Shown here: positions 19,155 to 27,760 of the stretch, in pieces
Layout: each line of letters begins with the position of its first letter
How positions within the stretch are numbered: the stretch's first letter is position 1
DNA from: Bacteroides sp. M10
GTDB taxonomy: Bacteria > Bacteroidota > Bacteroidia > Bacteroidales > Bacteroidaceae
Reading direction: 5' to 3'
Assembly: GCF_014334015.1 (NCBI RefSeq)
Contig: NZ_CP060488.1
Coordinates: 4,546,501 to 4,610,500 of the forward strand
DNA: 64,000 nt
Translations under genes and position numbers: made by a program
Notes under the pieces: generated by a model
The model's database searches: none
What the model saw: only the letters and a program-made list of their open reading frames with translations
What the model was told of the DNA's origin: nothing

Positions 19155-19736
19155 TTATTCCCCTACTACCACTTTGGCGTGGCGCAACACTTTGTCGTTC
19201 AGTGTATACCCCGTCTGCACACAATCCAGAATCTTACCTTTCTGTGCTTCCGACGGTGCGGGGATTACCGCGATGGCTTCATGGAAATCAGTATCCAGCG
19301 GTTGGTCTTTCGTCTCGATGACTTTCACACCATTTTGAGCCAGAACAGCCATAAATTTATTGTAAATCAGTTCCACCCCTTCTTTTACGGCATTGACATC
19401 CGTTGCCGTTTCCATCGTCTTGATGGCACGTTCGAAGTCGTCCACTACCGGAAGAATACTGCCAAGACTCTTTTCGCCACCATTCAGGATCAGTTCGGCC
19501 TTCTCCTTTAAAGTGCGTTTACGATAATTGTCGAACTCGGCAGACAAGCGCAGATATTTATCCTTTTGCTCTTCAAGCGCTTCTTGAGCCTTTTCCAGTT
19601 CCTTTTCCAACTCCTCTTCATGAGTCAGCGGAGCGGTTCCCTCTGCTTGTTCGTTTTGCGGTTGGTCTTCCGCAGGATTGTGAGTTTCCTCCACATTCAG
19701 TTCCTCTTCCTTCACTTTTTTTTCTTTCGGATCCAT
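19155..19736 (-). CDS. grpE: Nucleotide-exchange factor GrpE
   Basis: 193 residues. An acidic disordered N-terminus (about 1-45) leads into the long coiled coil (LEKELEKAQEALEEQKDKYL) and then YLRLSAEFDNYRKRT, the GrpE signature, followed by the C-terminal beta-domain (VLPVVDDFERAI, PLDTDFHEAI, VQTGYTLNDKVLRHAKVVV). It releases ADP from DnaK. First gene of the grpE-dnaJ operon; the upstream leader contains the A/T-rich TAGTAAATA-type motif also seen before two other genes in the window. Confidence 0.97.
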   Translation of the reverse strand: MDPKEKKVKEEELNVEETHNPAEDQPQNEQAEGTAPLTHEEELEKELEKAQEALEEQKDKYLRLSAEFDNYRKRTLKEKAELILNGGEKSLGSILPVVDDFERAIKTMETATDVNAVKEGVELIYNKFMAVLAQNGVKVIETKDQPLDTDFHEAIAVIPAPSEAQKGKILDCVQTGYTLNDKVLRHAKVVVGE

Positions 19737-19740
19737 CTTG

Positions 19741-19770
19741 GTATTTACTATTTTATTATTTACTATTTAG
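19741..19770 (-). repeat. TAGTAAATA leader motif of grpE
   Basis: Read on the minus strand, the bases just before the GrpE ATG are CTAAATAGTAAATAATAAAA followed by TAGTAAATAC. The same iterated TAGTAAATA leader precedes the ABC-F gene and fbp. It lies in the 5' untranslated region and is likely unstructured. Confidence 0.6.
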
Positions 19771-19883
19771 AAACACACGTTATCTATGCAAGATACCGCT
19801 TATAAACATACCGGACTGACCGGATGTCACAGATTTCGTCTGCAAAAACTTTGCCAAGTTGGCCGTTTTGCCAAAAAACGCAG

Positions 19884-19891
19884 CAAAGGTA
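19884..19891 (-). promoter_or_regulatory. -7 box of grpE-dnaJ
   Basis: On the minus strand TACCTTTG fits TAnnTTTG about 148 bp before the GrpE start, giving a long leader. There is no TTTG at 19 bp; the assignment rests on the -7 box alone. Confidence 0.45.
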
Positions 19892-19947
19892 ACACTTTTA
19901 TGTCAGATTGGCACATATCAGATAGCTCATAATTCATTTTAAATGTC

Positions 19948-19955
19948 TACCTTTG
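19948..19955 (+). promoter_or_regulatory. -7 box of ABC-F gene
   Basis: TACCTTTG matches TAnnTTTG 46 bp before the ATG at 20002. No TTTG at the canonical distance was found. The divergent grpE promoter lies about 60 bp away. Confidence 0.5.
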
Positions 19956-19962
19956 CACGCTC

Positions 19963-21621
<1,659 letters not shown>

Positions 21622-21682
21622 GTGATCGGACGAATAAAAGCTCCTGACTCCCCATACATGAAGTCTGATGAATAACCAATTT

Positions 21683-21722
21683 AACAGCAACCTATTCTCA
21701 ACAATGGGTTGCTGTTCTTTTT
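21683..21722 (+). terminator. Terminator after ABC-F gene
   Basis: AACAGCAACC pairs with GGTTGCTGTT (10-bp stem, 14-base loop) and is followed by CTTTTT. It lies between the ABC-F gene and the YdeI-like gene, whose ATG follows within a few bases. Confidence 0.8.
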
Positions 21723-21728
21723 AGCACT

Positions 21729-22286
21729 ATGGAAATAAAATATTTTGAAAACAGAGAAGATTGGCGAAAATGGCTGGCAGACAACTTTGAAAACGCCAAT
21801 GACGTTTGGTTTGTATTCCCCTCCAAATTTTCGGGCGAAAAAAGTGTTACATACAACGACGCTGTCGAAGAAGCCCTTTGCTTCGGATGGATCGACAGCA
21901 CCATAAAGGCGCTCGACAAAGAACATAAAATCCAGCATTTCACACCCAGAAACCCTAAAAGTTCCTACTCGCAAGCCAACAAAGAGAGACTGAAATGGTT
22001 GCTGGAACATAATATGATTCACCCTGATAGGGAAGAAAATATACGAAAAGTATTGTCAGCCCCTTTTGTCTTCCCGAATGATATCATCGGAAAACTGAAA
22101 GAGGATAAAACAGTATGGGAGAATTACCAACAATTTTCCGATGCGTATAGACGTATCCGAATTGCATACATTGAAGCTGCCAGAAAACGGCCCGAAGAAT
22201 TTGAAAAGAGATTGAACAACTTCATCAATAAAACGAAGGAAAATAAAATGATAAAAGGATTTGGGGGAATTGAAAAATACTACTAG
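21729..22286 (+). CDS. YdeI/OmpD-associated family protein
   Basis: 185 residues, matching the YdeI-like family. Typical features are the N-terminal FENREDWRKWL, then VTYNDAVEEALCFGWIDS near residue 45, FTPRNPKSSYSQANKER, and a C-terminal helical segment (YIEAARKRPEEFEKRL). No signal peptide, so cytoplasmic. Members have been linked to resistance to envelope-acting peptides, but the biochemical role is not established. The gene stands alone between the terminator and the second dispersed inverted repeat. Confidence 0.8.
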   Translation: MEIKYFENREDWRKWLADNFENANDVWFVFPSKFSGEKSVTYNDAVEEALCFGWIDSTIKALDKEHKIQHFTPRNPKSSYSQANKERLKWLLEHNMIHPDREENIRKVLSAPFVFPNDIIGKLKEDKTVWENYQQFSDAYRRIRIAYIEAARKRPEEFEKRLNNFINKTKENKMIKGFGGIEKYY

Positions 22287-22320
22287 GCATGTCTTCTTGA
22301 TTCAATTATACCATAAATTC

Positions 22321-22400
22321 AGGCACGGATTACGCAGAATTACACGGGGGGTAAGTGCGATACATACAAAGCAACCGTGAAATCCACGTAATCCGTGCCT
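22321..22400. repeat. Dispersed imperfect inverted repeat, copy 2
   Basis: 80 bp from AGGCACGGAT to ATCCGTGCCT, with internal ACCGTGAAATCC as in the copy at 17837-17920. It lies between the ends of the convergent YdeI-like and VapE-like genes. Confidence 0.75.
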
Positions 22401-22453
22401 GATAATATAACCTGATAATATAATCTGATTTTACAAGAGTACTGCCGCTTCTC

Positions 22454-24676
22454 TTACAACTCCAAATTCTTCTGTTCCGCCACCTGTGGCAACACAGAAT
22501 TCTTATCCCGTTCCTCCTGCGAATATTCCACCACACAGTATTCCGTTACCCTGTTTTTAGTGGTCCGTTTACGGAACCCGTTTTCATCAAGCACCGTGAC
22601 CAACGTCTTCAATATCTGACTGTTGGACTGAATACGCCCATTCAGACTCAAGGTAGAAAGCAGATGTGAAGCAGGATACCATTTGGCTTCTATATCTCCG
22701 GCTTTGCCGGGGCGGAAGTAGAAGAACAAATTCTCTTCCACCGGCTCTTTCTGTCGGAAATTCTCATTCCGACTGTTCAGGTTGCTAATCTCGTCACCCT
22801 CATACCAGAACCGGAATCCCTGGCGATAGAGAGCCAACGCCTGCGAATAAATCCCCTCATGGTTCACCGGGCGACGATAATCGATGCTCTTAATGCTGTT
22901 GAACAGCATACGTCGGTTTTCTCCAATATCCTGCAGGCAGCGCGGATTGTTGGTGCTTGCCGCGAATGAAGCATGCCGGATAAACGTATGCGATTGCGTG
23001 TCGTACACCTTGCGTTCGGTTATTTTTTCCTGCGTGATGATACGTTTCAAATCGGCCAGTCGGTTGGAACTTACTCCGTCAAACTCTTCGAGATTGATAA
23101 TGAGGCAGGTGGACAGCAGCAACATGTGGTCTTTGTTTTCCGGAGTAATCATACCGTTGCGGTAATAGGTGCGCAGCGTGTCCGGCAGCAGGTTACGGAT
23201 GAATGTACTTTTTCCTTTTCCCTGCTTGCTATACAACAATAACATTTCCTGATTTTGCTTCTCGTCGTCCAATGCACAAGCCACCATACCTACCAGCCAT
23301 CGGCGGAGACTGTCTTCCCAGAAGTCCGGATCGTTGGTAGTCACCGTGGCAGCGAGTTGCTTGATATAATCGGTCTTGCCATCCCAGGGACGCAGTGACA
23401 GGAAGTAATCGATAAACGGGTCGAAATCGATTGCAAAATTGGAATCGACTACCGCTTTCAGCATAGGCAGCGAGCAATAAATAGACGATAATTGCAAGTG
23501 CGTGTAGATGGAATTGAAGTCCTTTCCCCGCATCGCCATAAAGGGCAGGGGAGCTTGAGAACCGGCGAAGCGCCGGAATTCCACCCTGTCCAGAATCGTG
23601 TTACGACGGAATTCGTAGTGCTCTTTCAGAAAGTCGATCACTTTCTGTACGAGCGGTTTCTTTAGTTCCTCCTCGTTGGCATCCGTCTTGTTGGTGTAGA
23701 GGTAAGCATTGCGCAGAGGCGTCTCCGCGTTAAAATCCGGTTCGCTGCCAAAGTCGTGCAGCGTCATGCATACAGCGTCTTCTTCGCCGATGTGGCGTGT
23801 GTAACACTGGTTGCCCAGACAGTAGATAAAACTGTCGCGGCTGTTGGGCTCGAAACGGAATTTCCGTTTCGTGTATTCCACTGCTTTGCGGTATTCCAGT
23901 TGCGACAAAGGATCGATGTTGGAGAGAGCCGAGATGCCGGAGGGGGTGGAAACGGCCACTTCCTTTGGTGGTTCAGCAACGGGAAGTGCTGCTTTCTGAT
24001 GATTTTCTTTTCGTTTCTTAGGCGATGATTCTTCTGCTGTCGGAACCTTGATTTCAATCTGGAGAGAAGATACGTGCTCCAGCCGTTCTCCGGAGAAGAA
24101 CACGTCCGGGTCATAGGTGGCATACATTCCACGTCCTAAATCACTGCCGCTGGGATCTACTTTGCTATCCAGCAGTTCAGAATAGTAATGCGATGACAGT
24201 TCGAACATTCGCTTGTGATACTGCTCCAGTTCGGCATACGTCACACAGCCTTTGGCCTTCAACTCCGTGCGCAGGCGCATTGCCTCCTCCGTTTGTAGGT
24301 AAACGAGCAGTTTCAGACCGTGGCGGCGGGGACTAAGTGCACAGGCTATCGTGGCGGGATCTTCCTCGGCGAGACGGCGCAGACACGGAATGTCCTCCTG
24401 TTTCATTTCGTCGAAGTCGAGCACCGGCAGGTCGTTGTATGCCGACAAGCTGTGGGGGAGGCGACATTCGGAGTAGTTGGTTGTCAGAGTATAAAAAGGT
24501 AATTGGCGTTTGATGCTATCCGCTTTTGTTAAATTATCCTCGTTAAGAGCCATTTCTATTTGTTCGATTTTGCGACGATGAAGATTGCTGCCTATTTGTT
24601 CGAAGAATTTGCAGAATTCAATCTGACCGATGACTTTGGAATACCCGCGATAACAGGTTACATAAAATTGATTCAT
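22454..24676 (-). CDS. BT4734-like / VapE-domain primase-helicase-like protein
   Basis: 740 residues. The N-terminal 250 residues match the BT4734/VirE N-terminal type, with a primase-like core (LPVLDFDEM, then SPRRHGLKLLVYL). The C-terminal half is a VapE-type P-loop ATPase: Walker A YSKQGKGKSTFIRNLLP near residue 485, followed by LIINLEEFDGVS and a sensor-like ASTNNPRCLQD. Such fusions resemble replication initiators of phages and mobile elements, but in Bacteroidales they also occur in a recurrent chromosomal cassette with DUF4248, HU-like, amidase and smalltalk genes, as here. An enzymatic role (primase, helicase) is inferred, not shown. The cassette has no integrase or relaxase. Confidence 0.85.
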   Translation of the reverse strand: MNQFYVTCYRGYSKVIGQIEFCKFFEQIGSNLHRRKIEQIEMALNEDNLTKADSIKRQLPFYTLTTNYSECRLPHSLSAYNDLPVLDFDEMKQEDIPCLRRLAEEDPATIACALSPRRHGLKLLVYLQTEEAMRLRTELKAKGCVTYAELEQYHKRMFELSSHYYSELLDSKVDPSGSDLGRGMYATYDPDVFFSGERLEHVSSLQIEIKVPTAEESSPKKRKENHQKAALPVAEPPKEVAVSTPSGISALSNIDPLSQLEYRKAVEYTKRKFRFEPNSRDSFIYCLGNQCYTRHIGEEDAVCMTLHDFGSEPDFNAETPLRNAYLYTNKTDANEEELKKPLVQKVIDFLKEHYEFRRNTILDRVEFRRFAGSQAPLPFMAMRGKDFNSIYTHLQLSSIYCSLPMLKAVVDSNFAIDFDPFIDYFLSLRPWDGKTDYIKQLAATVTTNDPDFWEDSLRRWLVGMVACALDDEKQNQEMLLLYSKQGKGKSTFIRNLLPDTLRTYYRNGMITPENKDHMLLLSTCLIINLEEFDGVSSNRLADLKRIITQEKITERKVYDTQSHTFIRHASFAASTNNPRCLQDIGENRRMLFNSIKSIDYRRPVNHEGIYSQALALYRQGFRFWYEGDEISNLNSRNENFRQKEPVEENLFFYFRPGKAGDIEAKWYPASHLLSTLSLNGRIQSNSQILKTLVTVLDENGFRKRTTKNRVTEYCVVEYSQEERDKNSVLPQVAEQKNLEL

Positions 24677-24794
24677 AATAATAAAAAATTAGTGAATGAT
24701 AAGAACTTGTTTATTAACAGATAGCTGTTGCAGAAAAGGGAAAAAGCGTGTTGTGTCACTTTGTGCTTTAGATATAGCAGTTCTGTTTCGGTGT

Positions 24795-24802
24795 CAAAGG
24801 TA
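24795..24802 (-). promoter_or_regulatory. -7 box of VapE-like gene
   Basis: On the minus strand TACCTTTG fits TAnnTTTG about 119 bp before the ATG at 24676. A TTTC lies 20 bp upstream, inside the adjacent inverted repeat. Confidence 0.5.
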
Positions 24803-24809
24803 TGATTTC

Positions 24810-24846
24810 TTTTCAGGGCGGTGAAAGACATTTTCCGCCCTGAAAA
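24810..24846. repeat. Perfect 12-bp inverted repeat over the VapE promoter
   Basis: TTTTCAGGGCGG and CCGCCCTGAAAA are perfect inverted copies separated by 13 bases. There is no T-run after either arm, so a simple terminator is unlikely. It covers the -33 region of the VapE-like gene and could be an operator or a transcript hairpin after the 113-residue gene. Confidence 0.65.
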
Positions 24847-24882
24847 GAGGCTCCGGATTGTAGCGGAGCAAAAGAGGCTGTG

Positions 24883-25224
24883 TTATTCTCCGTAAAGAAT
24901 GAGACGTACCTTTTGAATGCATCTACTTAGTTGGTGTTCAGAAAGATACCCGTCCTTCGCGTTTGCCTTGCGGAAGTCTGCCATCTGCATGGCCATTTCG
25001 GCGATGATGTGAGGAGGAGTTTTCTGGGTCAGGAAGGGATTGTCGTCGAAGAATCTGATAATCGGCACGAGAAATTCATTCCGTTCACTGGGGAACACTT
25101 CTTTCTTCTGCTTTCTAAGGTGTTCCAACAGCCTTTCACCGGCTTTTACCGATTCGGACAACTCGTTTCTATTGTATAAATCTAACTGTTGTGCGTGTTC
25201 GCCTGTTATTTGAAATTCGAACAC
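24883..25224 (-). CDS. Conserved-looking small cytoplasmic protein of the VapE cassette
   Basis: About 113 residues from a GTG at 25224; there is no in-frame ATG upstream and the frame stays open, so the start is uncertain. The protein is charged and helical, with no signal peptide or membrane segment. Its C-terminus (LSEHQLSRCIQKVRLILYGE) resembles in pattern the C-terminus of the nearby DUF4248 protein (STRQVRLIVKYLDEP), so the two may be distant relatives. It lies between the repeat array and the VapE-like gene in the same direction. I cannot assign a function. Confidence 0.55.
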   Translation of the reverse strand: MFEFQITGEHAQQLDLYNRNELSESVKAGERLLEHLRKQKKEVFPSERNEFLVPIIRFFDDNPFLTQKTPPHIIAEMAMQMADFRKANAKDGYLSEHQLSRCIQKVRLILYGE

Positions 25225-25412
25225 AAAAACTTTGCTTTTTCCATAATTTAATTTGTTTTTATGGGTTAATAATTATTTATAAAAAGTTGCGAATATAGTA
25301 CTTTTTAGGTTCCAAATAAAGAATTTTTAAGAAAATATATATTGAAGTCCTGATAACGGATATTTTTCTGTTTTTTTCTCTCTGTCTATATATTATATAT
25401 TCTTTATATATA

Positions 25413-25488
25413 AAGTACACGCACACACATTTTATGAAAGAGAGGAGGTACTACCACCACCTCCAATTTATAAAACGTGCGTGTACTT
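25413..25488. repeat. Nested palindrome (cruciform-capable)
   Basis: Outer arms AAGTACACGCAC (25413-25424) and GTGCGTGTACTT (25477-25488) are perfect inverted copies. Inside them TTTTAT pairs with ATAAAA (25430-25435 with 25470-25475), and GGAGGT with ACCTCC (25444-25449 with 25459-25464). Three nested stems share one axis. It is far larger than a normal terminator and is not followed by a T-run. Confidence 0.8.
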
Positions 25489-25586
25489 ATAAGAAAAGAA
25501 ACATATTGTGTGTATGTGCGGATGCGTACATTATTATATAAGAGACAATGTATTATTTATGCCACTTCCTTTTCCCAATTCAACTC

Positions 25587-25728
25587 TATTAGGTTATAGG
25601 AAATCTTCTTTTTCATTATAGGTTGCCTTCTTTTTCATCATAGCTACCTTCTTTTTTCATTATAGCTAATTTGGTTATCATTATAGCAAATCCGTTTTTC
25701 ATTATAGCAAACCGTAATCTCCCTATAA
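25587..25728. repeat. Phased 21-22 bp direct-repeat array (iteron-like)
   Basis: The core TTTTTCATTATAG occurs at 25609, 25631 (one mismatch), 25653, 25674 (degenerate) and 25695. Weaker units end at 25599 and 25728. Unit ends fall at 25599, 25621, 25643, 25665, 25686, 25707 and 25728, a spacing of 22, 22, 22, 21, 21 and 21 bp, two helical turns. This layout presents every copy on the same DNA face and resembles replication iterons or an operator array. It is too short and lacks spacers for a CRISPR. Confidence 0.75.
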
Positions 25729-25776
25729 CTATCTGAAAGCTCTCCTTGATTTAGTCATCCTCTGTTATAAAGCGTC

Positions 25777-26022
25777 TCATGGCTCATCGAGATATTTCAC
25801 GATGAGACGTACCTGCCGGGTACTGTAAGCATGATCGTTCTTCCCTTCGCTTCCGCTGTACATGGCTTCATAAAGTTCCTGATTATTCTTGATCCATCCT
25901 CTGAATTTCTGCATGGCGTATATCAGTGGCAAATGAGGATTATACAAATGGGCAAGTTCTGATTTCAAATACGGACGGATGACGAACGGTTCTTCTTCCG
26001 CCTCTGTTTTTTCAGCTTTCAT
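25777..26022 (-). CDS. DUF4248 domain protein
   Basis: 81 residues with the DUF4248 pattern: IRPYLKSELAHLYNP, a central MQKFRGWIKNN, and C-terminal STRQVRLIVKYLDEP. These small Bacteroidales proteins regularly accompany HU-like and VapE-like genes; the short helical form and the Gln-Val-Arg motif suggest a small nucleic-acid-binding or regulatory protein, which is inference. Its own promoter lies 29 bp upstream. It reads away from the HU/amidase genes and toward the repeat array. Confidence 0.8.
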   Translation of the reverse strand: MKAEKTEAEEEPFVIRPYLKSELAHLYNPHLPLIYAMQKFRGWIKNNQELYEAMYSGSEGKNDHAYSTRQVRLIVKYLDEP

Positions 26023-26050
26023 ATTTTTCTGAATTGGTTTTTTCGTACTC

Positions 26051-26082
26051 CAAATATACTGAAACGGACTGGAATATACAAA
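26051..26082 (-). promoter_or_regulatory. Promoter of DUF4248 gene
   Basis: On the minus strand TATATTTG (26051-26058) has TTTG 20 bp upstream (26079-26082). The ATG is 29 bp downstream at 26022. Confidence 0.65.
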
Positions 26083-26206
26083 TGAATAAGTAAAATAAAA
26101 TCAATATAAATAAAAGTAGAATCAATCTGAATGAAAGTAAACCCAAATTGAATGAAAGCACACTAAAGTACGATGAAGTACATCTATTGCCGCCACTGCA
26201 AAGCCG

Positions 26207-26214
26207 TACCTTTG
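26207..26214 (+). promoter_or_regulatory. Possible -7 box of HU-amidase-smalltalk operon
   Basis: TACCTTTG fits TAnnTTTG, with an imperfect ATTG 17 bp upstream. It would give a leader of about 190 nt that includes the low-complexity CTGGCTT region before the HU gene. Confidence 0.4.
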
Positions 26215-26309
26215 ATTCGTTGAAAGGAAAGAATAGAGCTCATTCTTCTTATTCAATCCCATTGTGAAACTCGCAATCTGTAATTTAATTTCTAGCTTGT
26301 GATCTTTGA

Positions 26310-26413
26310 ATCCCAATTCCTGGCTTTTGACTTCCGGCTTCCGGCCTTTAGTCCCTGGCCTTTGGCTTCCAGCTCCTGGCTTTTAATTTTTAATTCTCAA
26401 TTTTTAATTGATT
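26310..26413 (+). repeat. Low-complexity leader before HU-like gene
   Basis: An imperfect tandem series of CCTGGCTTTT, CTTCCGG, CCTTTAGTCCCTGG and CCTTTGGCTTCCAG-like units is followed by AATTTTTAATTCTCAATTTT and then TAATTG. No reading frame with coding character was found. The pyrimidine-rich units look like slippage products; the A/T tail is a typical Bacteroides leader. Confidence 0.5.
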
Positions 26414-26926
26414 ATGGCAATACCATTTAAAAGAATCGGTCGTAAAGACCCGAGAAAGGTTGATGGGGTGGTGAAGTATCACCCACAACTTGTGACACAG
26501 GGACAGAGTGTTGATTTGGACAATCTCGCTTACAGTATGAAAGAGAAAAGTTCCCTGTCGTTAGGCGATATCCAGAGTGTGCTAACCAATCTTGTTGAAG
26601 CGATGCGTGCAGCGCTGTTCGACGGTAAATCCGTCAATATCCGCGACTTCGGCGTATTCAGTCTCTCTGCCACGACGCGGGGAGTGGAAACGAAGGAAGA
26701 GTGTACGATGAAGAACATCAAGAGTGTGAATATCAATTTCCGTCCTTCCAGCAGTGTCCGTCCTAATCTGACATCTACCCGTGCCGGTGAGAAAATCGAG
26801 TTCCTTGACCTCGATGCACCCAAGAAAAAGAAAACCGAAGGTGGAGATCCCGGCGATGAAGGTGGAGGAGACTCCGGAGGAGGCACCGGTGGAGGCAGTG
26901 GTGAAGCTCCGGACCCGGCAGCTTGA
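26414..26926 (+). CDS. HU-like DNA-binding protein with Gly-rich tail
   Basis: 170 residues from ATG 26414 (a TTG two codons earlier is unlikely). Residues about 1-125 match the Bacteroidales HU-like family, with VDLDNLAYSMKEKSSLSLGDIQSVL and VNIRDFGVFSLSATTRG, where the latter replaces the canonical HU beta-arm region. After a basic patch (APKKKKTEG) the last 30 residues are Gly-, Asp- and Ser-rich and probably disordered. It should bend or coat DNA, perhaps at the nearby repeat array; that link is inference. It is the first gene of a unit with the amidase and smalltalk genes. Confidence 0.85.
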   Translation: MAIPFKRIGRKDPRKVDGVVKYHPQLVTQGQSVDLDNLAYSMKEKSSLSLGDIQSVLTNLVEAMRAALFDGKSVNIRDFGVFSLSATTRGVETKEECTMKNIKSVNINFRPSSSVRPNLTSTRAGEKIEFLDLDAPKKKKTEGGDPGDEGGGDSGGGTGGGSGEAPDPAA

Positions 26927-26979
26927 GTCATAGAGCGTAGATAATGCTTACAACTGATACGAAAAACAGTGGCACTATG

Positions 26980-27444
26980 ATGAGAAAGATTGATTTGATC
27001 GTGATTCACTGTTCCGCCACCCGTGCCGACCGTTCGCTCACCCCGGATGACCTGGAAACGCAACACCGTCGACGTGGATTTAACGGAACAGGATATCACT
27101 ACTATATCCGCAAAGACGGAACGGTACATATCACCCGGCCGATTGAACGCATCGGCGCCCACGTGAAAGGTTGGAATACCGGCAGTGTCGGCATCTGCTA
27201 CGAAGGCGGTCTGGATTGTCACGGTCGCCCGGCGGACACACGGACACCGGCTCAACGGGCAACACTCCATTTGCTTGTACATCAATTGCTTGAGACTTTC
27301 CCCGGTAGCCGGGTGTGCGGTCACCGGGATTTAAGTCCCGACCGCAACGGAAACGGGGAAATTGAACCGGAAGAATGGATCAAAGCGTGTCCGTGTTTTG
27401 AGGTGAAAACGGAGTTTGGAACTTCCAGCCACATAGAGGCTTAG
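26980..27444 (+). CDS. N-acetylmuramoyl-L-alanine amidase (Amidase_2, T7-lysozyme-like)
   Basis: 154 residues from the ATG at 26980; an in-frame ATG at 26944 would add 12 hydrophilic residues. Zinc ligands of the Amidase_2 fold are visible: His in VIHCSAT near residue 9, His in GHRDLSPDRNGNGEIEP near 117, and Cys in ACPCF. There is no signal peptide, so the enzyme would need a holin-like partner, lysis or a dedicated exporter to reach peptidoglycan; the downstream smalltalk membrane microprotein is the obvious candidate. The DRNGNGEIEPEEW loop resembles a calcium-binding loop. Phage-like origin is plausible. Confidence 0.88.
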   Translation: MRKIDLIVIHCSATRADRSLTPDDLETQHRRRGFNGTGYHYYIRKDGTVHITRPIERIGAHVKGWNTGSVGICYEGGLDCHGRPADTRTPAQRATLHLLVHQLLETFPGSRVCGHRDLSPDRNGNGEIEPEEWIKACPCFEVKTEFGTSSHIEA

Positions 27445-27553
27445 TTTTCAATAGGATAACGAGAAAATGAGGTAAGAGGTTTTTCAGGAAGTGGCTAGTC
27501 ATTGGAAGTAATTAATCATTTAAAAAGAGCGTGGAAAGGAGGTGTGTAAAGTT

Positions 27554-27655
27554 ATGGCAGTCAAGAAATCTGTTTGGGATATGATTTTGAAAGTAGTCAT
27601 CGCGGTGGCTTCGGCAGTAGCGGGCGTATTTGGTGCGAATGCGATGAATCTGTAG
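27554..27655 (+). CDS. Smalltalk microprotein (33 aa, one membrane helix)
   Basis: Encodes 33 residues, shorter than usual gene-calling cut-offs. A strong Shine-Dalgarno (AAAGGAGG) stands 10 bp upstream. The protein starts MAVKKSVWDMILKVV and continues as one hydrophobic Ala/Val/Gly helix with a short basic N-terminus. It matches the small 'smalltalk' proteins that Bacteroidales encode next to HU-like and amidase genes. A holin-like or membrane-targeting role with the amidase is inference; no activity is established as far as I know. Confidence 0.8.
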   Translation: MAVKKSVWDMILKVVIAVASAVAGVFGANAMNL

Positions 27656-27680
27656 TCTACAGGAAGTTAGTTCATTTGAA

Positions 27681-27733
27681 GAGAGGGTGTATAAGTTTTC
27701 TATCTTTTTCACCCTCTCTCTCTATTTTTTTAC
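27681..27733 (+). terminator. Terminator of HU-amidase-smalltalk unit
   Basis: GAGAGGGTG (27681-27689) pairs with CACCCTCTC (27710-27718), followed by TCTCTATTTTTTT. The 20-base loop is long but the T-run is strong. Confidence 0.7.
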
Positions 27734-27760
27734 TAATCATGAAATAAATCAGAAAAAGAA

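Larger units (their letters stand above)
25225..25776. other. 552-bp non-coding core of the VapE/HU cassette
   Basis: No credible gene on either strand. From left to right it holds an A/T-rich leader of the 113-residue gene, alternating TA tracts near 25385-25410, a nested palindrome (25413-25488), and the phased repeat array (25587-25728) ending just past the stop of the DUF4248 gene. The density of structure suggests a protein-binding or replication-like site. Confidence 0.6.

Noticed and set aside
25587..25728. Repeat array considered as a CRISPR
   Set aside because: The period of 21-22 bp leaves no room for spacers, the units are degenerate, and no cas genes are nearby.
26122..26316. 64-codon minus-strand frame between DUF4248 and HU genes
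   Set aside because: No Shine-Dalgarno, composition follows the low-complexity leader, and it crosses the probable HU promoter.
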